From Mortierella sp. BCC40632 (lineage: Eukaryota > Mortierellomycota > Mortierellomycetes > Mortierellales > Mortierellaceae): a stretch of 64,000 bases of DNA. The first letter of the stretch is position 1. The number at the start of each line of letters is the position of its first letter. The position numbers were made by a program, and so were the translations under genes. Below are positions 1-12,246 of this stretch, piece after piece. The stretch is from contig WAEK01000013.1 of assembly GCA_011634665.1 (NCBI GenBank), forward strand, positions 62,001 through 126,000, read 5' to 3'. Below the pieces are notes generated by a model. The model did not search any database. It was not told the origin of the DNA and saw only the letters and a program-made list of their open reading frames with translations.

Positions 1-30
1 CACAAGTTGACCATTGACCCTGAACTGAGC

Positions 31-963
31 TTAAACCAGTGCATTGCAAGCCCATCCTGTGATCAGGATTCCAGGTGGTCGATACCCTGCCTCCTTCACA
101 ACCTCAACAACAGTGCTGATTGTTGCCCTGAGAGATCTTTGATCCTTTGAGCTTGCCCTCTCGACAATGGCCAATGGAAGGTTGTCAGGATATCCTGCCA
201 ATTTCAAATCCTCCACTAGCGCCTCTAGCCGATGCAATGCCATCAAGAAGACGGTTGTCCTATTGATATCGTAAGCTGGCATATCCGGAATAGAATCTTG
301 GGATCCTGTGCCAGTGCATACCAGGAATTGCGTCGCAACACCACGGTGAGTAAGTGGGATATTGGCCAAAAGAGGACCGGCAATACTTGAAGAGATTCCT
401 GGAACAATAGTTGCTTCGTATCCGAGGCGACGGAAGTATAGGTATTCCTCTCCACCACGTCCAAAGATGAATGGATCTATTTGACAGCAACATTCGTTCA
501 AATGAGTACCAGCTCAGATCATAGTTCTATATAGTTAGAAATGCTGTATTGGAATGATAGGGAAAAAGAAATTACCTCCTTGTTTCAGTCGGACAACTTT
601 ACGACCCTGCTGGAGAGCTCGAGTCGCCTTTTCAAAGAGTTCCTGTTGTCCAGATGCTTGGCAGCCCCTGTTCTTGTTCGCCACAAAGAGTTCGCAAGTG
701 ATAAGGCTGAGAATTTCCTTGGGAACAAGCTTGTCGGCAAGCACAATGTCTGCCCAGTTTGTGATCGCCTTGTAAGCGGCCATAGTCAAAAGATCAGGAT
801 CGCCAGGACCAGCTCCAATAAGTTTGATTTGTCCTGAAGGGTTAAAGGCATGTTCGGGCGTTTGCTGCAACGTTGCTGATGTCGCACCTCCAATAGCGCT
901 TTCGCTCGCCAGAAAGACAGGGCGAGGAGAGGATGGCGGGCTGTCGTATGGGCTTGCAATCAT
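31..963 (-). CDS. Uroporphyrinogen-III C-methyltransferase (siroheme branch)
   Basis: Family role: SAM-dependent methylation of uroporphyrinogen III to precorrin-2, the first step towards siroheme, the cofactor of sulfite reductase. Two exons are visible: 576-963 (ATG at 963) and 31-476, joined across a 99-nt intron (477-575) with donor GTAAT. The splice restores a glycine-rich motif ending GDPFIFGRGGEE. Other family motifs are the N-terminal KLIGAGPGDPDLLT (SAM-site glycine loop), ADIVLADKLV, and ATIVPGISS in the second half. The predicted product is about 277 residues, the size of a stand-alone SUMT and shorter than yeast Met1p, which has an extra N-terminal part. The end GWACNALV then stop is plausible for the family. 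The stop lies only 30 bases from the window edge, so an additional C-terminal exon cannot be excluded. Family assignment is firm; yeast-type naming is not used because of the length difference. Confidence 0.9.
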
Positions 964-1529
964 GGTGAGAATCTCGAGAACAAAGTGGGAGCAATGATAA
1001 AGAGGAGAGAAGGGCGAGTGAAGAAAAGACCGAAGGAGGGGCCTTTAAAAGGAGATTGATGGCAGAAAATGACGACAGGCCCAAGGTGGAGGACAACCCT
1101 TGCACAGAGAGCGAGTGGAGCAGCGATTGGTTGATCGTCCCTGATATCGCCATCCTGCCACAAAATTTGCAGGAAAAGATGTCGCAGTCACTCCTCCGAA
1201 GCTCACACACATGTCGCCACGGACTCGCCCTCCGAAGCAAACAGCGTTAGTAGTACGCGAAAGTGGATAAGGTCAACAGCCAACCATGAGAATGGTAAAC
1301 ACGAGCGCAGCGGATCAAAAAATCACCAACCTCCTACTTGGAACTTGGACAGTGCGCGTCTTTTGTTCTTTTACCTCTTCCTCTCTCTCTGCCACAAAGT
1401 GGCAGCAGCCAAGATGTGGTGTATGTCTATCATGCTTGGTGCTCAGTGAGTTCTTCAGGACTATTGTTGAGGCAGAAAGGAAAGTAAACCTCTACCATTC
1501 TGCTCCTTCCTCCTTGCTCTAGATATGGG

Positions 1530-1562
<33 letters not shown>

Positions 1563-2050
1563 GTTGGTCGCAGCATCCCCCCCTCTCCCTTGTCAATCCT
1601 TCTCCTTGTATGCCAGGACTGGGCTTCCCCTTTGTCACATTTGACGTGAGATGAGGGTTCCATCCAGCCTCTCGGAATCGTCTGCAAGAGGCAATCTCGC
1701 AATGAACTCTTCGCTAGCACATGTCAGTTTGTTCCCAATAAAAAAAAAAAAAAAAAAAAGAACTCCTTTCATTCTAATTCCATGTTACATCCATCCTTCA
1801 TCTACTCTCCATCTGATCGCAGTCCTGCCCAGTCTCCGCCTTCTACATCCACAAGCAGAATAAATATATCCCTGGGTGACTACTAGCATTTTCCCCCTAT
1901 TGAAAAAGTCCATTTTACGGGCTATGAGTTTAGACGTTGTGGTCCATCTTGCAGTGGCGGTTTGACGGGAGTAGACTCTATTATTCGATGAGCTTATTAT
2001 TGGGGTTTATTGGAAGAAAGCTGCAGGAGACGCTTTGTATCTGCCGTAAA
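964..2050. other. Intergenic, homopolymer-rich, no supported gene
   Basis: No open frame here shows recognisable protein character. The stretch holds the 5' flank of the minus-strand methyltransferase, a 30-nt poly-T run (1531-1560) and a 19-nt poly-A run near 1741-1759. Such runs recur through the window between and inside genes. Confidence 0.5.
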
Positions 2051-2219
2051 GTTATTGGCACCCTTGCAGGTTTTTCAGATAGGCGGTTGGTACCTGGATG
2101 AAAATTAATCCAAACAGAATGGAAAAGTACGACTGGTGTTGATAGAGTGGGATTGTTAAGCCCAATGTCATGTCAAAAGTTTGTTTTCAAGCGACTTCGC
2201 CTTTGGATCACCCATTAAC

Positions 2220-2790
2220 AATACTTTGACGAAAGGGAGTATCTCATCGGAGATTCAGCATACTCCTATATCCAATCAAGTGCCGATGCCTTAGATAGGA
2301 GCCAACTTATCTGAAGATCAAGTTGGATTCAACACATCCATCACCCATGCTCATGTGGCGAATGAACACACTATCAGAGTTCTTAAAAGCTGGTGAATAT
2401 CCCTGACTTCGTTTCTGCGAAAAGACAGCTGCAGGTGGCTATAACTTTTTGGAAGACGGGAAAGAGGAATTCAAGAGTGACGAAATAGGCCCAAGGAACC
2501 TGGAACGGTGCTGGAAATTTTTCCGAGATTCATCCAGGACTAGGACATTATCCATGAAGGAGCAGAGTATGAGGATGAGGTTCACAGTGATGATCCTGTC
2601 TAGTTCAGGCTTTCAAGGATGCTTTCTTTTCTTGGCTTCTGTCCACGCTTGGAAGACATTGTTGGTGATATGGGCGAAAAGGTCCTTTTCTCTGCAATTC
2701 ATGTGGATCTCCTTGGCTCAGATGGCACTGCTTCTTTGGATGAGGATGGCACACGTTCTGTTGATTTGGATCAAATAATCTCTCTGTGCA
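2220..2790 (+). pseudogene. Decayed DDE-type transposase remnant (Harbinger-like?)
   Basis: Short protein-like pieces appear in shifting frames with stops between them. Around 2250 there is GDSAYSYIQ, reminiscent of the GDSAYP motif preceding the last catalytic region of DDE_Tnp_4/Harbinger transposases. Near 2330-2390 there is THAHVANEHTIRVLKSW, resembling the helix that carries the final acidic residue (xxExTxxxLKxR). After a further shift, 2610-2780 reads as an acidic, uninterrupted frame. No complete gene can be built. The assignment rests on motif memory only and a search could overturn it. Confidence 0.3.
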
Positions 2791-2851
2791 CGTAATGATA
2801 AACAATGTTCTCTAGAATCTTGAGGCGTAGTCGTTCATTCCGCCTGTGTCT

Positions 2852-3230
2852 CTAAGAGCTCAATGGCCCAGAGTTGTTCATCTGCTGATAGCTTTTGCCG
2901 ACTTGAAGCCCTTCGGCCTTTCTCCTGCTGTTTCTGGCATCCAGTGCTTTCCGCCTATATGCGAAATCATCTGGTGATAACGCCGCGGCTTCAAGCATAT
3001 CGCAGGTTATTTGTAGCAACTGTAATGTTTTCTTGGCTGCATTTGGCAGTTTCGTTTCAAACGCAATGTGACCCATGATCTCAGAATCCATAGACCACTT
3101 GTCGATTTCGAAATCGTCCTTGTTCATTTCGTCCAGTCTCGAGTTAAGTGATGCCAGATTGTGTTCCGTAAGAGGATTTGGGATGATCAACATGGTAACT
3201 GTGAGAGAAGACCTGATTTCTAATAAACTG
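2852..3230 (-). CDS. Hypothetical fragment, unknown function
   Basis: A minus-strand open frame reads through about 125 residues with normal amino-acid composition. It is acidic at first, then has a helical stretch ETKLPNAAKKTLQLLQ and a basic tail, and ends at a stop near 2852. Upstream the same frame runs directly into an (AAAG)n microsatellite (3241-3408), which translates as repeated FLSFFLS and cannot be real coding sequence. A true start or upstream exon is therefore missing or beyond the repeat. I do not recognise the product. It may be one exon of a small gene or part of the decayed mobile element next to it. Confidence 0.25.
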
Positions 3231-3239
3231 ATAATAAAT

Positions 3240-3408
<169 letters not shown>

Positions 3409-4665
3409 GTATCTGTGAATGTGTGTGGAACAAGAACTTCATCTGAAAATGTATCTGTGTCCAGGTTCGATTTCTTTAGAGTCGCGAACGGTGATATGCC
3501 ATTGATGAAACGATCGCTAATACAAGTGTCAAGAGTTAAGACTATGCCATTGCTCCTCTATCTGACCCCTCTCCTACCAAATTCTTTCTGTTCGTGGTCT
3601 CCTTCTGCTCCTCACACTTGCGAAAGATGCTGTTGGTCGTTTAATTCAGCCCTGTGTCCGGAAGGGTATGTTGTCCGAATAAACTCTGCATTTCAAAGAG
3701 GAGAGATTCTGCTGTTGTCATACCTGGATCCTCGATTGAAGGCAGAAAATCTGGAGATAGTGAATGCTCGACTGAATTATCCGATGCTTGACGGATAAAG
3801 TACTTTCCTTGACCTATATGAGAACTGGAGTAAGATAAAGAATGTACGAAATATCTTCTATTTCTCCACTGTTGCACCCTGAAGCTCACAGGATATCGTC
3901 AAAAGTAAACACAGTACTTCGGGGCCTGAACGGATCAGTATTTAGGGATGGGCCTGTATCGGTAGACAAGGAGGTGCAAAATATCATCTCATGCATCGTT
4001 CACATCACGAGTACTCTTCGCATCGCCAACTCTGTCCGAAGGGGCTCAAACCTACCAGCGAGATGGGTTCATTCTAACTATCTTGAGCTCTCGCTCAACA
4101 AATGAGTATTGCCCACCAAGGCACTGTTTTCAAGCGGTATGTACGAGTGTCATAGGTTCTTGCTCTCTAGGCTATTTTTCTTTTCTTTTTTATTATTTCT
4201 TTTTCTCACTTCATGAACAGAGTTCTTAAACTTGATTTAAAAGACGAAATCTGCAGTACCATCAATCCACACAGCATCCACGACAGGAGCCAGACCTACT
4301 AAAGATTCGTTCAATAGCCCAGTTTTAGCAATAGTGATAAAAAAAAGAGAGAGAAAACATGCAATCCACCAAAATCCTCCCTATACTTGCCGCTGTATTG
4401 ACTCTCTTTGCATCGATCCAGATCTGTAAGGCTTTCTGGAAACTTACCTTCTGTATCTAGGAAGGCACTCCACCCTCCTGCAACTCTAACTGTACCAGTA
4501 GTGCCAAGCTCCTCTGCACGACCCAGCACGACCCAACTAATCCGCTTAGCTGTGACTACTTCCTTGAAGTTAAGGTTGAAAAGAACTCTTCAGTCTTCAG
4601 CTATTGGGTTCTCTCCCTCTCTCTCCCTCATTGCCCTTTCTCTCCCCCTGTTCCTCATTGTTACG
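3409..4665. other. Intergenic, no supported gene
   Basis: Several frames of 70-130 codons exist on both strands but none has recognisable motifs or consistent splice joints. The last 100 bases (about 4590-4660) are a C/T-rich leader immediately upstream of the kappa GST start, typical of 5' flanks in this window. Confidence 0.45.
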
Positions 4666-5953
4666 ATGGCGACTGCCCGAGCCAGCATCATCTGCTACTA
4701 CGATGTCATTTCTCCATATACCTACATGGGCGTCAAGCTCTTCAATCGTTACCGCAAGGCATGGACTGGCGTTGATGTTGTCTACAAGCCCGTCCTTCTC
4801 GGAGGCATCATGAATGTACGGTTTCAATGACATTGATTCTGCCAGGAAAAAAAAAAAAAAAAAAAAAAAAAAGGCCCTCGTTCGCCTCACTAATACATCT
4901 CTTGGGACGTCAAATGACGTTTTTATTTTCGGTCTCAATGACTTTCCCCACTTCCCCTCTTTTTTTTTCCCCCTAACAGGAAGTCAAAAACCAGCCTCTA
5001 TTTCAGTTCCCGTCCAAGCGCAATCATATGGTAAACGGGACTTGAAAATCCTCCTCCTACCTCATGGCTATTGTTTCGGCCTATCAACCGTGGGAAAATG
5101 AAATAACGCAAAAGAAATCATTACTTACTCACATCATAAGGGGTCCCAAACTAGATTGCAGATCTTGATAGAATCAGCGCCCTGACAGGCATCCCCTTTT
5201 CATTCCCCAAGGAATTCCCTGTAAATACCGTGTTGCCCATGCGAGTCTTGACTGCACTTCAGCTTCATGAGACCGTGGATCGGTACGAGCAATGTATCGA
5301 AAAGGTAAACATCCTGCCTCCAAGAAACCACTGCCCACCCGAACGTTTTTACCCCACATGAAAAAAAAAAAAAAGTCTTTAAACATTTCCAGGACCTCCT
5401 TCACTCATCTGCTTGACCTCTCCCTCTCTCTCCGACTACGGACCAAAAAGTTATTCGTAAGTGCCCTCATTGTTTGTCCCTCCGGTTGACTATCGATCTT
5501 GACCATCATTGGATAACCTTTTAGGCCTTTGTCCCTGTGAAATGTATACCTGCAGAGTGAAGAGCACTGCGTAACGCCTTTTTTCTAAAAAAAATTCTCT
5601 TTGTTTGCTGCGCGCTGATGGTCATTCCTCAGGACGAGTATTTTGTGCATGGTAGAAATATCTCACAGCCAGAGATCATCAAGGGTGTCATTACACCCAT
5701 CTTGGGTGAAAACGCCAACGAGGCCGAAAAGTATCTCCAACTGGCCAGTCAACCAGAGATCAAACAAATCTTCAAAAAAAATACAGATGAAGCAATTGCA
5801 CAAGGTGCCTTTGGAGCACCCACCTTCATTGTCAAGACCGAACCCAATGGGAAAGAAATGTTGTTCTTTGGCTCGGATCGTTTTGAGGTGATTGCTGGTA
5901 TCCTCGGTCTTCCCTACCCTGGCTTGCTCTCTTTGAAGAAAGCAAGTCTTTGA
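4666..5953 (+). CDS. Kappa-class glutathione S-transferase (DsbA-like)
   Basis: GSTK/HCCA-isomerase family, with a thioredoxin fold and helical insertion, usually mitochondrial or peroxisomal. Exons, all in phase: 4666-4815, 4980-5030, 5155-5304, a 6-nt microexon 5451-5456, and 5633-5953. This gives 225 residues, the normal family length. Motifs: CYYDVISPYTYMG near residue 10 (strand 1 and the active-site Ser/Tyr region), KPVLLGGIM, FPKEFPVNTVLPMRVL, and GAFGAPTFIV near the C-terminus (the cis-Pro region). The microexon TTATTC supplies Leu-Phe between CIEK and DEYFVHGRNIS; without it the conserved spacing is lost. It is flanked by an AAAAAG acceptor and a perfect GTAAGT donor. The first intron holds a poly-A run of about 27. 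The substrate cannot be told from sequence. Confidence 0.9.
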
Positions 5954-6126
5954 AATGCGAGTGGTTCCCAAACCTCTCATTTCTCCACATTCCCGCTTTG
6001 CAGTAAACATTTTTTTTTATTGGAGTAGTCCCATAAGCGAGTCCTATGATCCATTCTTTGTCCCGAGAGTAGAAAGAGGCATGGCGTGCGAAAAATAAAA
6101 TAAAAAAAGAAACTGACGACGCCGCT

Positions 6127-9100
6127 TTACAGGAATCCCTCATCAATGACAGTGTATGGCTTGATGTCCCAGATCTCATCAGCATACTCCTTGACCGAAC
6201 GGTCCCTGTGGAAATAAAGCAAATGAAAAGAACGATTAGTAGGATGGTCCGCACACGCTACTACGTTTTGGAAAAAAAATAATAGCGAAACACATACGAG
6301 GAGAATTTGCCCATGTTAGCTGTGCATCGAATGCTCTTCTTGCACCACTCATCCTGGTTCTTGTACGAAACATCCACCTGTTGGTTGGCAGCGATGTACG
6401 ATGCAAAGTCGGCCGAGATAAGGTAAAAGTCCTTGCCCACGGTCAAGGTGCTGATGAGGGGCTGGAAAATCTTGGGATCCTCAAAGACTCCCTTCTCAAT
6501 CGCCGAGATAACTCCCTGGAGAGCAGGATCCATCGGGACGTTGCGGTATCTAAAAAAAAAATGAGTTAAGCAGGATTGGGTTGGTCAAAGATCTATGAAA
6601 AGTGCAACATAAACGGCATGGTAAGCCTGACTACATACCTCTGCGCGTGGCGAAGATCCTCAACTTCTTGGGCAACACAACCAAAAATGAAGATGTTGTC
6701 ATCTCCAATTTCTTCCAAGATCTCAATGTTGGCTCCATCCAAAGTTCCAATGATCAAGCCTCCATTCAAGACAAACTTCATGTTGGATGTTCCTGAAGCC
6801 TCAGTACCGGCCGTAGAGATATGCTACGGTTGATATCCAGTAATACAATAAAGTAAGCAAAGGTGTTAAAATCGAGCTGATAGGCCGAGATATATCATAC
6901 ATAAAATAATCGGATATTTACCTGGGAGATGTCACTGGCAGGGACAATGACCTCGGCAACAGAGACGTTATAATCAGGGATAAAAACGACCTTCAAGAGA
7001 TCACCAACGGCAGGATCTTGATTGACAACCGCCGCCACGCTGTTGATCAGCTTAATCACAAGCTTGGCGATATAGTAGCCAGGGGCAGCCTTTCCTCCAA
7101 AGATGACCACACGGGGCTGAACACTGGCTTTCTGCGCTGGGGTCATTGACTTGATGGTGCGGTATCGGTGAATAACACTATCCAAGGCGAACAGCACGTT
7201 AGCTTGGTCAACTTTCCAAATTGTCGATAGCTATTAATAATATCCTAATGCAGGGATCCTTTCTTCTAATCAATACTTACGCCAGGATGTTCATGAACTG
7301 ACGCTTGTACTCGTGAATACGCTTCACTTGAACGTCGAAAAGTGCGTCTGGGCTGACCTCGACATGGCAACGCTCCTTGATAAGCTCGGCCAATCGGACC
7401 TTGTTTGCACGCTTGATAGCCGTCCACTTCTTGCGGAACTCTGGATCATCAACCTTCTTCTCCAATCCCTTCAGCAGGGACAAGTCCTTGAGCCAATTGT
7501 CACTCTTCAAAGTCTCCGTAATGAGAGCACTCAACTGAGGGTTTGCCTGGTGCAGCCAGCGGCGGGGAGTAATACCGTTGGTCTTGTTGACAAACTTTTC
7601 CTCTCCATAATACATGACAAAGTCTTTGAAGATCTACAAATAGCAACGTTCGACTTAGGATCCGTGATTTTCGAGTGTTACTCAAATTGTTTTGGGCGTT
7701 ATTCCAATAAGAAATAACTTACTGTCGTCTTGATCAGGTTCGAGTGAAGCGCGGCAACACCGTTGATCTTGTGAGAGCCGACCACAGCCAAGTGGGCCAT
7801 TCGGATTTGCTGAGGCTGAGCTTCTTCGATGATGGACATTCGGTTCAAAAGACCACGATCATTGGGGAACTTCTTTTCGACCTTTTGCAAAAAGAACTGT
7901 TTTAAAAGGAAATAACAAGGATGTTTGGATTTAGGGCTCAGCTGCTCTTCATCACAACAGTTGACTCCGATGACTTGGATCTTCAAGACTTACCAAGTTG
8001 ATATCGAAAATGATCTGGAGGTGTCGAGGCAGCAAGTACTCAAACATGGGCACCGACCATTTCTCCATCGCTTCGGGGAGGACGGTATGGTTGGTGAACG
8101 CGAAGGTTCTGGTGACGATGTCCCAGGCATCGTCCCAGTTCAATTGCTCGAGATCGACAAGGATACGCTGGAGTTCAACAATGGCAAGAGTAGGATGGGT
8201 GTCTATTGTCCATGTCGAGCAGAGGGAGGGAGGAGTCAGTGTGAAATCTCTACGTGAGATTACGTGCGAGGTAAACCAGACATCGAAAAGCACGATGAAA
8301 TAAGATTTTACCATTCAGCTGAATGGCCACTTGGTCAGGGAAACTGGACCATTCGCGCATCGACTTCTTGAAACGACGGACACTAGAATTAAGTTTTAAA
8401 AAAGCAAAGATGTTGAGTAAAACAAGAAGAGAAAGCAAGGCATACGCTTTCGTCATGAGAAAGTGTGTGAAAAGCTCAAGTATTACATGTCATGGAGTGA
8501 GGCGGCTGTCCAGAAATACTGCTGTTTCAAGCGAAGCTCCTTTCCGGCCATGGTGTTGTCGTTCGGATAAAGAACACTGGTAATGCGTTCGGCGTTGGTG
8601 GCATCCTCCACAGCCCGTTCATAGTTGCCTTCGTTGAAACTGGTCAAATCAAAGGTCTTGGTTGGCTTGCTACGCCAGAGACGAATGTTGTTGCAATTCT
8701 CTGTATGGTAGCCGGGGATTGGAACATCATAGGCAATCGCCTGAACGCTCTGGCTTGCAATCCAGTTATGGCGGGTGACACCATACTCGTCTTCAGTGGC
8801 CTGGACATGTCCACCGAAAGAAATCGGGATGGAAATATCGAGGCGGGGCAGCTCCCACGGATTATCAAAGTTTAGCCAGTAGTCGGGGTATTCGGTTTGA
8901 TAACCATCCACAATCCTATCAAAGGTTCAAAGGTTAGATTGTGTCATAGCGACCTTCATGGTAAGACAATCAGGTGCATGCTTGGATTTTGTAGTGGTGA
9001 AGGCACCTCAGGCAGATTGTGTTCAGATAGAGCGAAAACTTTGAATTACCTTTGCTGGAAAATACCGTAGTTGTATCGGAGACCATAGCCCCAGGCGGGG

Positions 9101-10312
9101 TACTCCAAAGTGGCGAGTGAGTCCATATAGCAGGCAGCCAAACGACCGAGACCACCGTTTCCAAGGGCCGCGTCAACCTCGGACTCGATAATGTCTTCCA
9201 TATTGAAACCGAGCTGTTCGATACTCTCTGAAAACGATCAAAAGCAACACAGTGCTGAGTCAGCAATGTAAAGAAAAAGAAAAGAAAGGGGGAAGAGGGA
9301 AGAGGGAGGGAGGGAATGTAAAGCCCAAAGGTATTTTTACACCAATGAGATATAGTAAACATCAACTTACTTCCGTAGGTGTCTTTGAGGCCCATGTTCA
9401 AAAGAGCATTGTCCATGGAACGACCCAACAGGAATTCGAGCGATAGGTAGTACACTCGCTTGGGGTCCTTCTTGGACAGTTGCTGTGTGGGACGATAGAA
9501 GCACAGAAGGTTAAAAAGAGCCTATCTCGTTCGGGTTCCTCCGACAGTCTTTTGCTTCTGTCTTGCATCATAGACTTACGCCTTGGGTTTCATTCCACCG
9601 ACTGATAAGGCGATCGCGGGTACTACACATACGGAATCGAGTCAGGTCTGTTAGCGATCACGACGTTCTCTAAGGGTCAAAGGTTGCTTCCCTCTCACCC
9701 ACCCCTTTCCCCTCCCCTTCAGGTACTGGATGTTATTAGAAAAAGAGGAAGGAGTTCTTGCTGGCCCAGTCATTGCCCATCTTTTTACCTCAAGGCCACG
9801 GCCTGATACGCAGAAAAGTTGTCCAAATTATATGCAGCACGGGCCAATGTCGTTGTGACGTGATGAATGATGCTCTTCTGGATCGTTTCGACATCTATCA
9901 ACAGAAGAGCAAGAAAGCGTGGTGGCAACCATCGAATCTTGTTGAGCAAGGTATTTTTTGACCAAGATGCGAAACAACGACCGTCTCGAGATTGGAGTAT
10001 AGATCTTAAGCCCTACCGTTGGCTTCTTTTTTACTCAAGCGAGCCCAGAGCTCGACGGTTTCTTTAGGCCACTTAGCCTTCTCAGCAGCAAGTTCCTTCG
10101 AGGTCAAGCCTAAGAGAAATTAAAACACACCAGTTGAGAGCCAAATGCACCAACAGAATTGGAATGAGAAATGGGCAACTTTAGAAGAATCAGAATGAAT
10201 ATGACCTGGCAGGTCGATGCAATAAAAAAAAAATCTTTATACCAGTGAAGTTGCGGCGGTGGTGCATTGGTCTCTTTGGGACACCGCCTTCAGGAGTTTT
10301 GCCGTCAACCAT
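6127..10312 (-). CDS. GPH1: Glycogen phosphorylase
   Basis: PLP-dependent cytosolic enzyme releasing glucose-1-phosphate from glycogen. The start at 10312 begins [15 protein letters not shown] and the stop is at 6127-6129 after YTVIDEGFL. The gene is cut by more than ten short introns. Exons are recognised in order: 10243-10312; about 10020-10109 ([13 protein letters not shown]); the [19 protein letters not shown] segment near 9800; [20 protein letters not shown] near 9440; [23 protein letters not shown] near 9080-9200; a central block 8483-8911; [11 protein letters not shown] near 8060; [12 protein letters not shown] near 7560; [16 protein letters not shown] near 7110; and [20 protein letters not shown] near 6730-6780. 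The PLP region and the GTLDGANIE block are intact and no frameshift was seen. The N-terminus is short for regulation by phosphorylation as described in yeast, so that mode is not evident. Confidence 0.96.
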
Positions 10313-10431
10313 TGGAGTGAAATGGAAATTGGGTAATGGGTAATTGGGAAAGGAACGAGTGTTGGGTGTGGGAACAAGCCGACAAAAAACGCAGAAAGGG
10401 GAGGGGGGGAAGGGGGGCTTTTTAAAGTTTT

Positions 10432-12086
10432 TTATTCTTGCTTGGGCCACCACGGTGGGAAGAACGCCTTCGCGCGGACCTTCGATCCTTCGCGGTTCAT
10501 GACTTCAAAACTTTTCTTATCTTGTGCCTGGTCCAACTTGACCAGTGCAAGCCCAATGTTGCCAATGTTGGAGCCCGTCCTTCCAGAGGCCCGGGCTGCC
10601 CTCGCAGACGTTGTTGGCGCGGGCGAGGACGAAGAGTCTTCGGTCTTGACTGGGAACAGCTCTGATTGAGCAGGGACCACAAATGACACGTCTTTGTGGT
10701 ATTGCATCAACTCTGGGACACTAAGACCAGAAAAAAAAAAGGGAGCGTGACGCGTCAATTTCGGTCAATGGAAGCTGGGTCGCGAATTCAGTTAATTCAA
10801 TTTGCAGCAAATTCTTACGGCTCCTCGGGTCGATAATATTGGACAGGCATGATTCTTTTTCTTGTGGTTCCAGTGTGATGCGTGCGGATCGTCAACTCTT
10901 GGCCAACATAGCACCCCTTTCTAAAGTCAACTGTAGGGTAAAGGGGGCGACCAACCTGAATGTCAGTCTACATGCACACGATAATGTTAGAAAGGGAGGG
11001 CATATAACAAAGGAAAGTGCTCACTTACTGCCACCCATATAATCAAGGTTGCTTTCCATCGGAAGGCTAGAACCTGCAATAAAGTCGTCGATTCCTTCAG
11101 CAACTCCATTCGTAATTCTTCGCACGTGGTAATCTTCCAGGGTACCGGGTTGGAAGTTATCTGGCAATATCACTAAGTTGTCAATGTTCAAGATGAGATA
11201 TATATACAGCAAAAAATGATTAGCTGGATGAGAAAGAAAGAGGGTTCTTTAGTGCTATTCAGTTTCATTCCATAGACTGCAACAGTACATTTCTGGCCTT
11301 TGGGGACGATGACACGGTAGCCCATCATGTCTCCTGCGCGGTTATCCTTCGTGCCAATAGATACATTCATTTTATCAAGCTTCTCTCGGATTGCTGAGCT
11401 GTCCGCGTGCACCTCAAGAGCGGCCATGGTGTCTTCTGGAGAGCTGTCTTCATCGAACACTGAGTACACATCATATGCCTCTGTGACACCAATCATCTTG
11501 ATCTTGTTCCGGAGAACAAAGCGGGCAATATGTTTGTGGAGATCAGGAAGACCTCTGGCATCGCATTCGATTAGATATGAAGGGTCTTCGCTGTCCCCGG
11601 TATTAGTAGGGTGGATAAAAACATCATACATGACCCTTCCCTAATGGTTTCATTTTCGTAGTTGTGATCGATTTACAGGTTAGGCCAACTTTCCTGGGTT
11701 TGCATGTGCTGGATCACTTCATGGGAATGATTCTTTTTTTTTTTTTTTTTTTTTTGTTGCAAGATCCATGTTCTTACTTTGGGGCCGAGGAACGCAGCAA
11801 GGAACCCCATTCCGCTCGCCTCAATTCGTGGCATATGATTCGTGATGAGACCTTGCAGGAACTTTGTGGCATCTTTGCCCCGAATCTCCAGGAGCCCTCT
11901 GGTAGGCAAATGGACATAGGAGCCACTGTAATATCTATGAGGAGACGCGATATTGGTTTGGAGGGAATGAGAGTACCGAGCAGCCATGGCGCACCCAAAC
12001 AGGCTATCGCTATGGCGTGTCGCCATGGAGGATGTCCATGGACGTGCTGCGGAGCAAGCTGCTCTGAGCTGCCGGAATGCCATCAT
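10432..12086 (-). CDS. IBA57: Iron-sulfur cluster assembly factor IBA57, mitochondrial
   Basis: Folate-binding YgfZ/GcvT-like protein that works with ISCA1/2 in maturing mitochondrial 4Fe-4S proteins. It starts at 12086 with a Ser/Arg/Ala-rich, acid-poor leader of about 50 residues, consistent with a mitochondrial presequence. Then come [20 protein letters not shown] and ITNHMP (near 11850), [20 protein letters not shown] (joined across an intron at about 11640-11780 containing a long poly-T), and in the third part the diagnostic [17 protein letters not shown] (about 10850-10920). The C-terminal exon (10432-10758) includes a low-complexity Ser/Ala linker and ends with [10 protein letters not shown]. 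The KGCYxGQE motif distinguishes it from the glycine-cleavage T-protein, which shares the fold. Confidence 0.93.
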
Positions 12087-12246
12087 TTCAAATATTTTTT
12101 TTTTTTTTGAAGAATGCTAGAAATGGAGAAGAGAGAAGGTGTGTAGGCTCGGAACCAGGATCTGAGTTGGCTAAATAATCGCCTTCACCGCGCAGTCAGC
12201 TGCTTTTGGCTTTGATCCAATTGCCTGCTCAGACTGGACAGAGACC

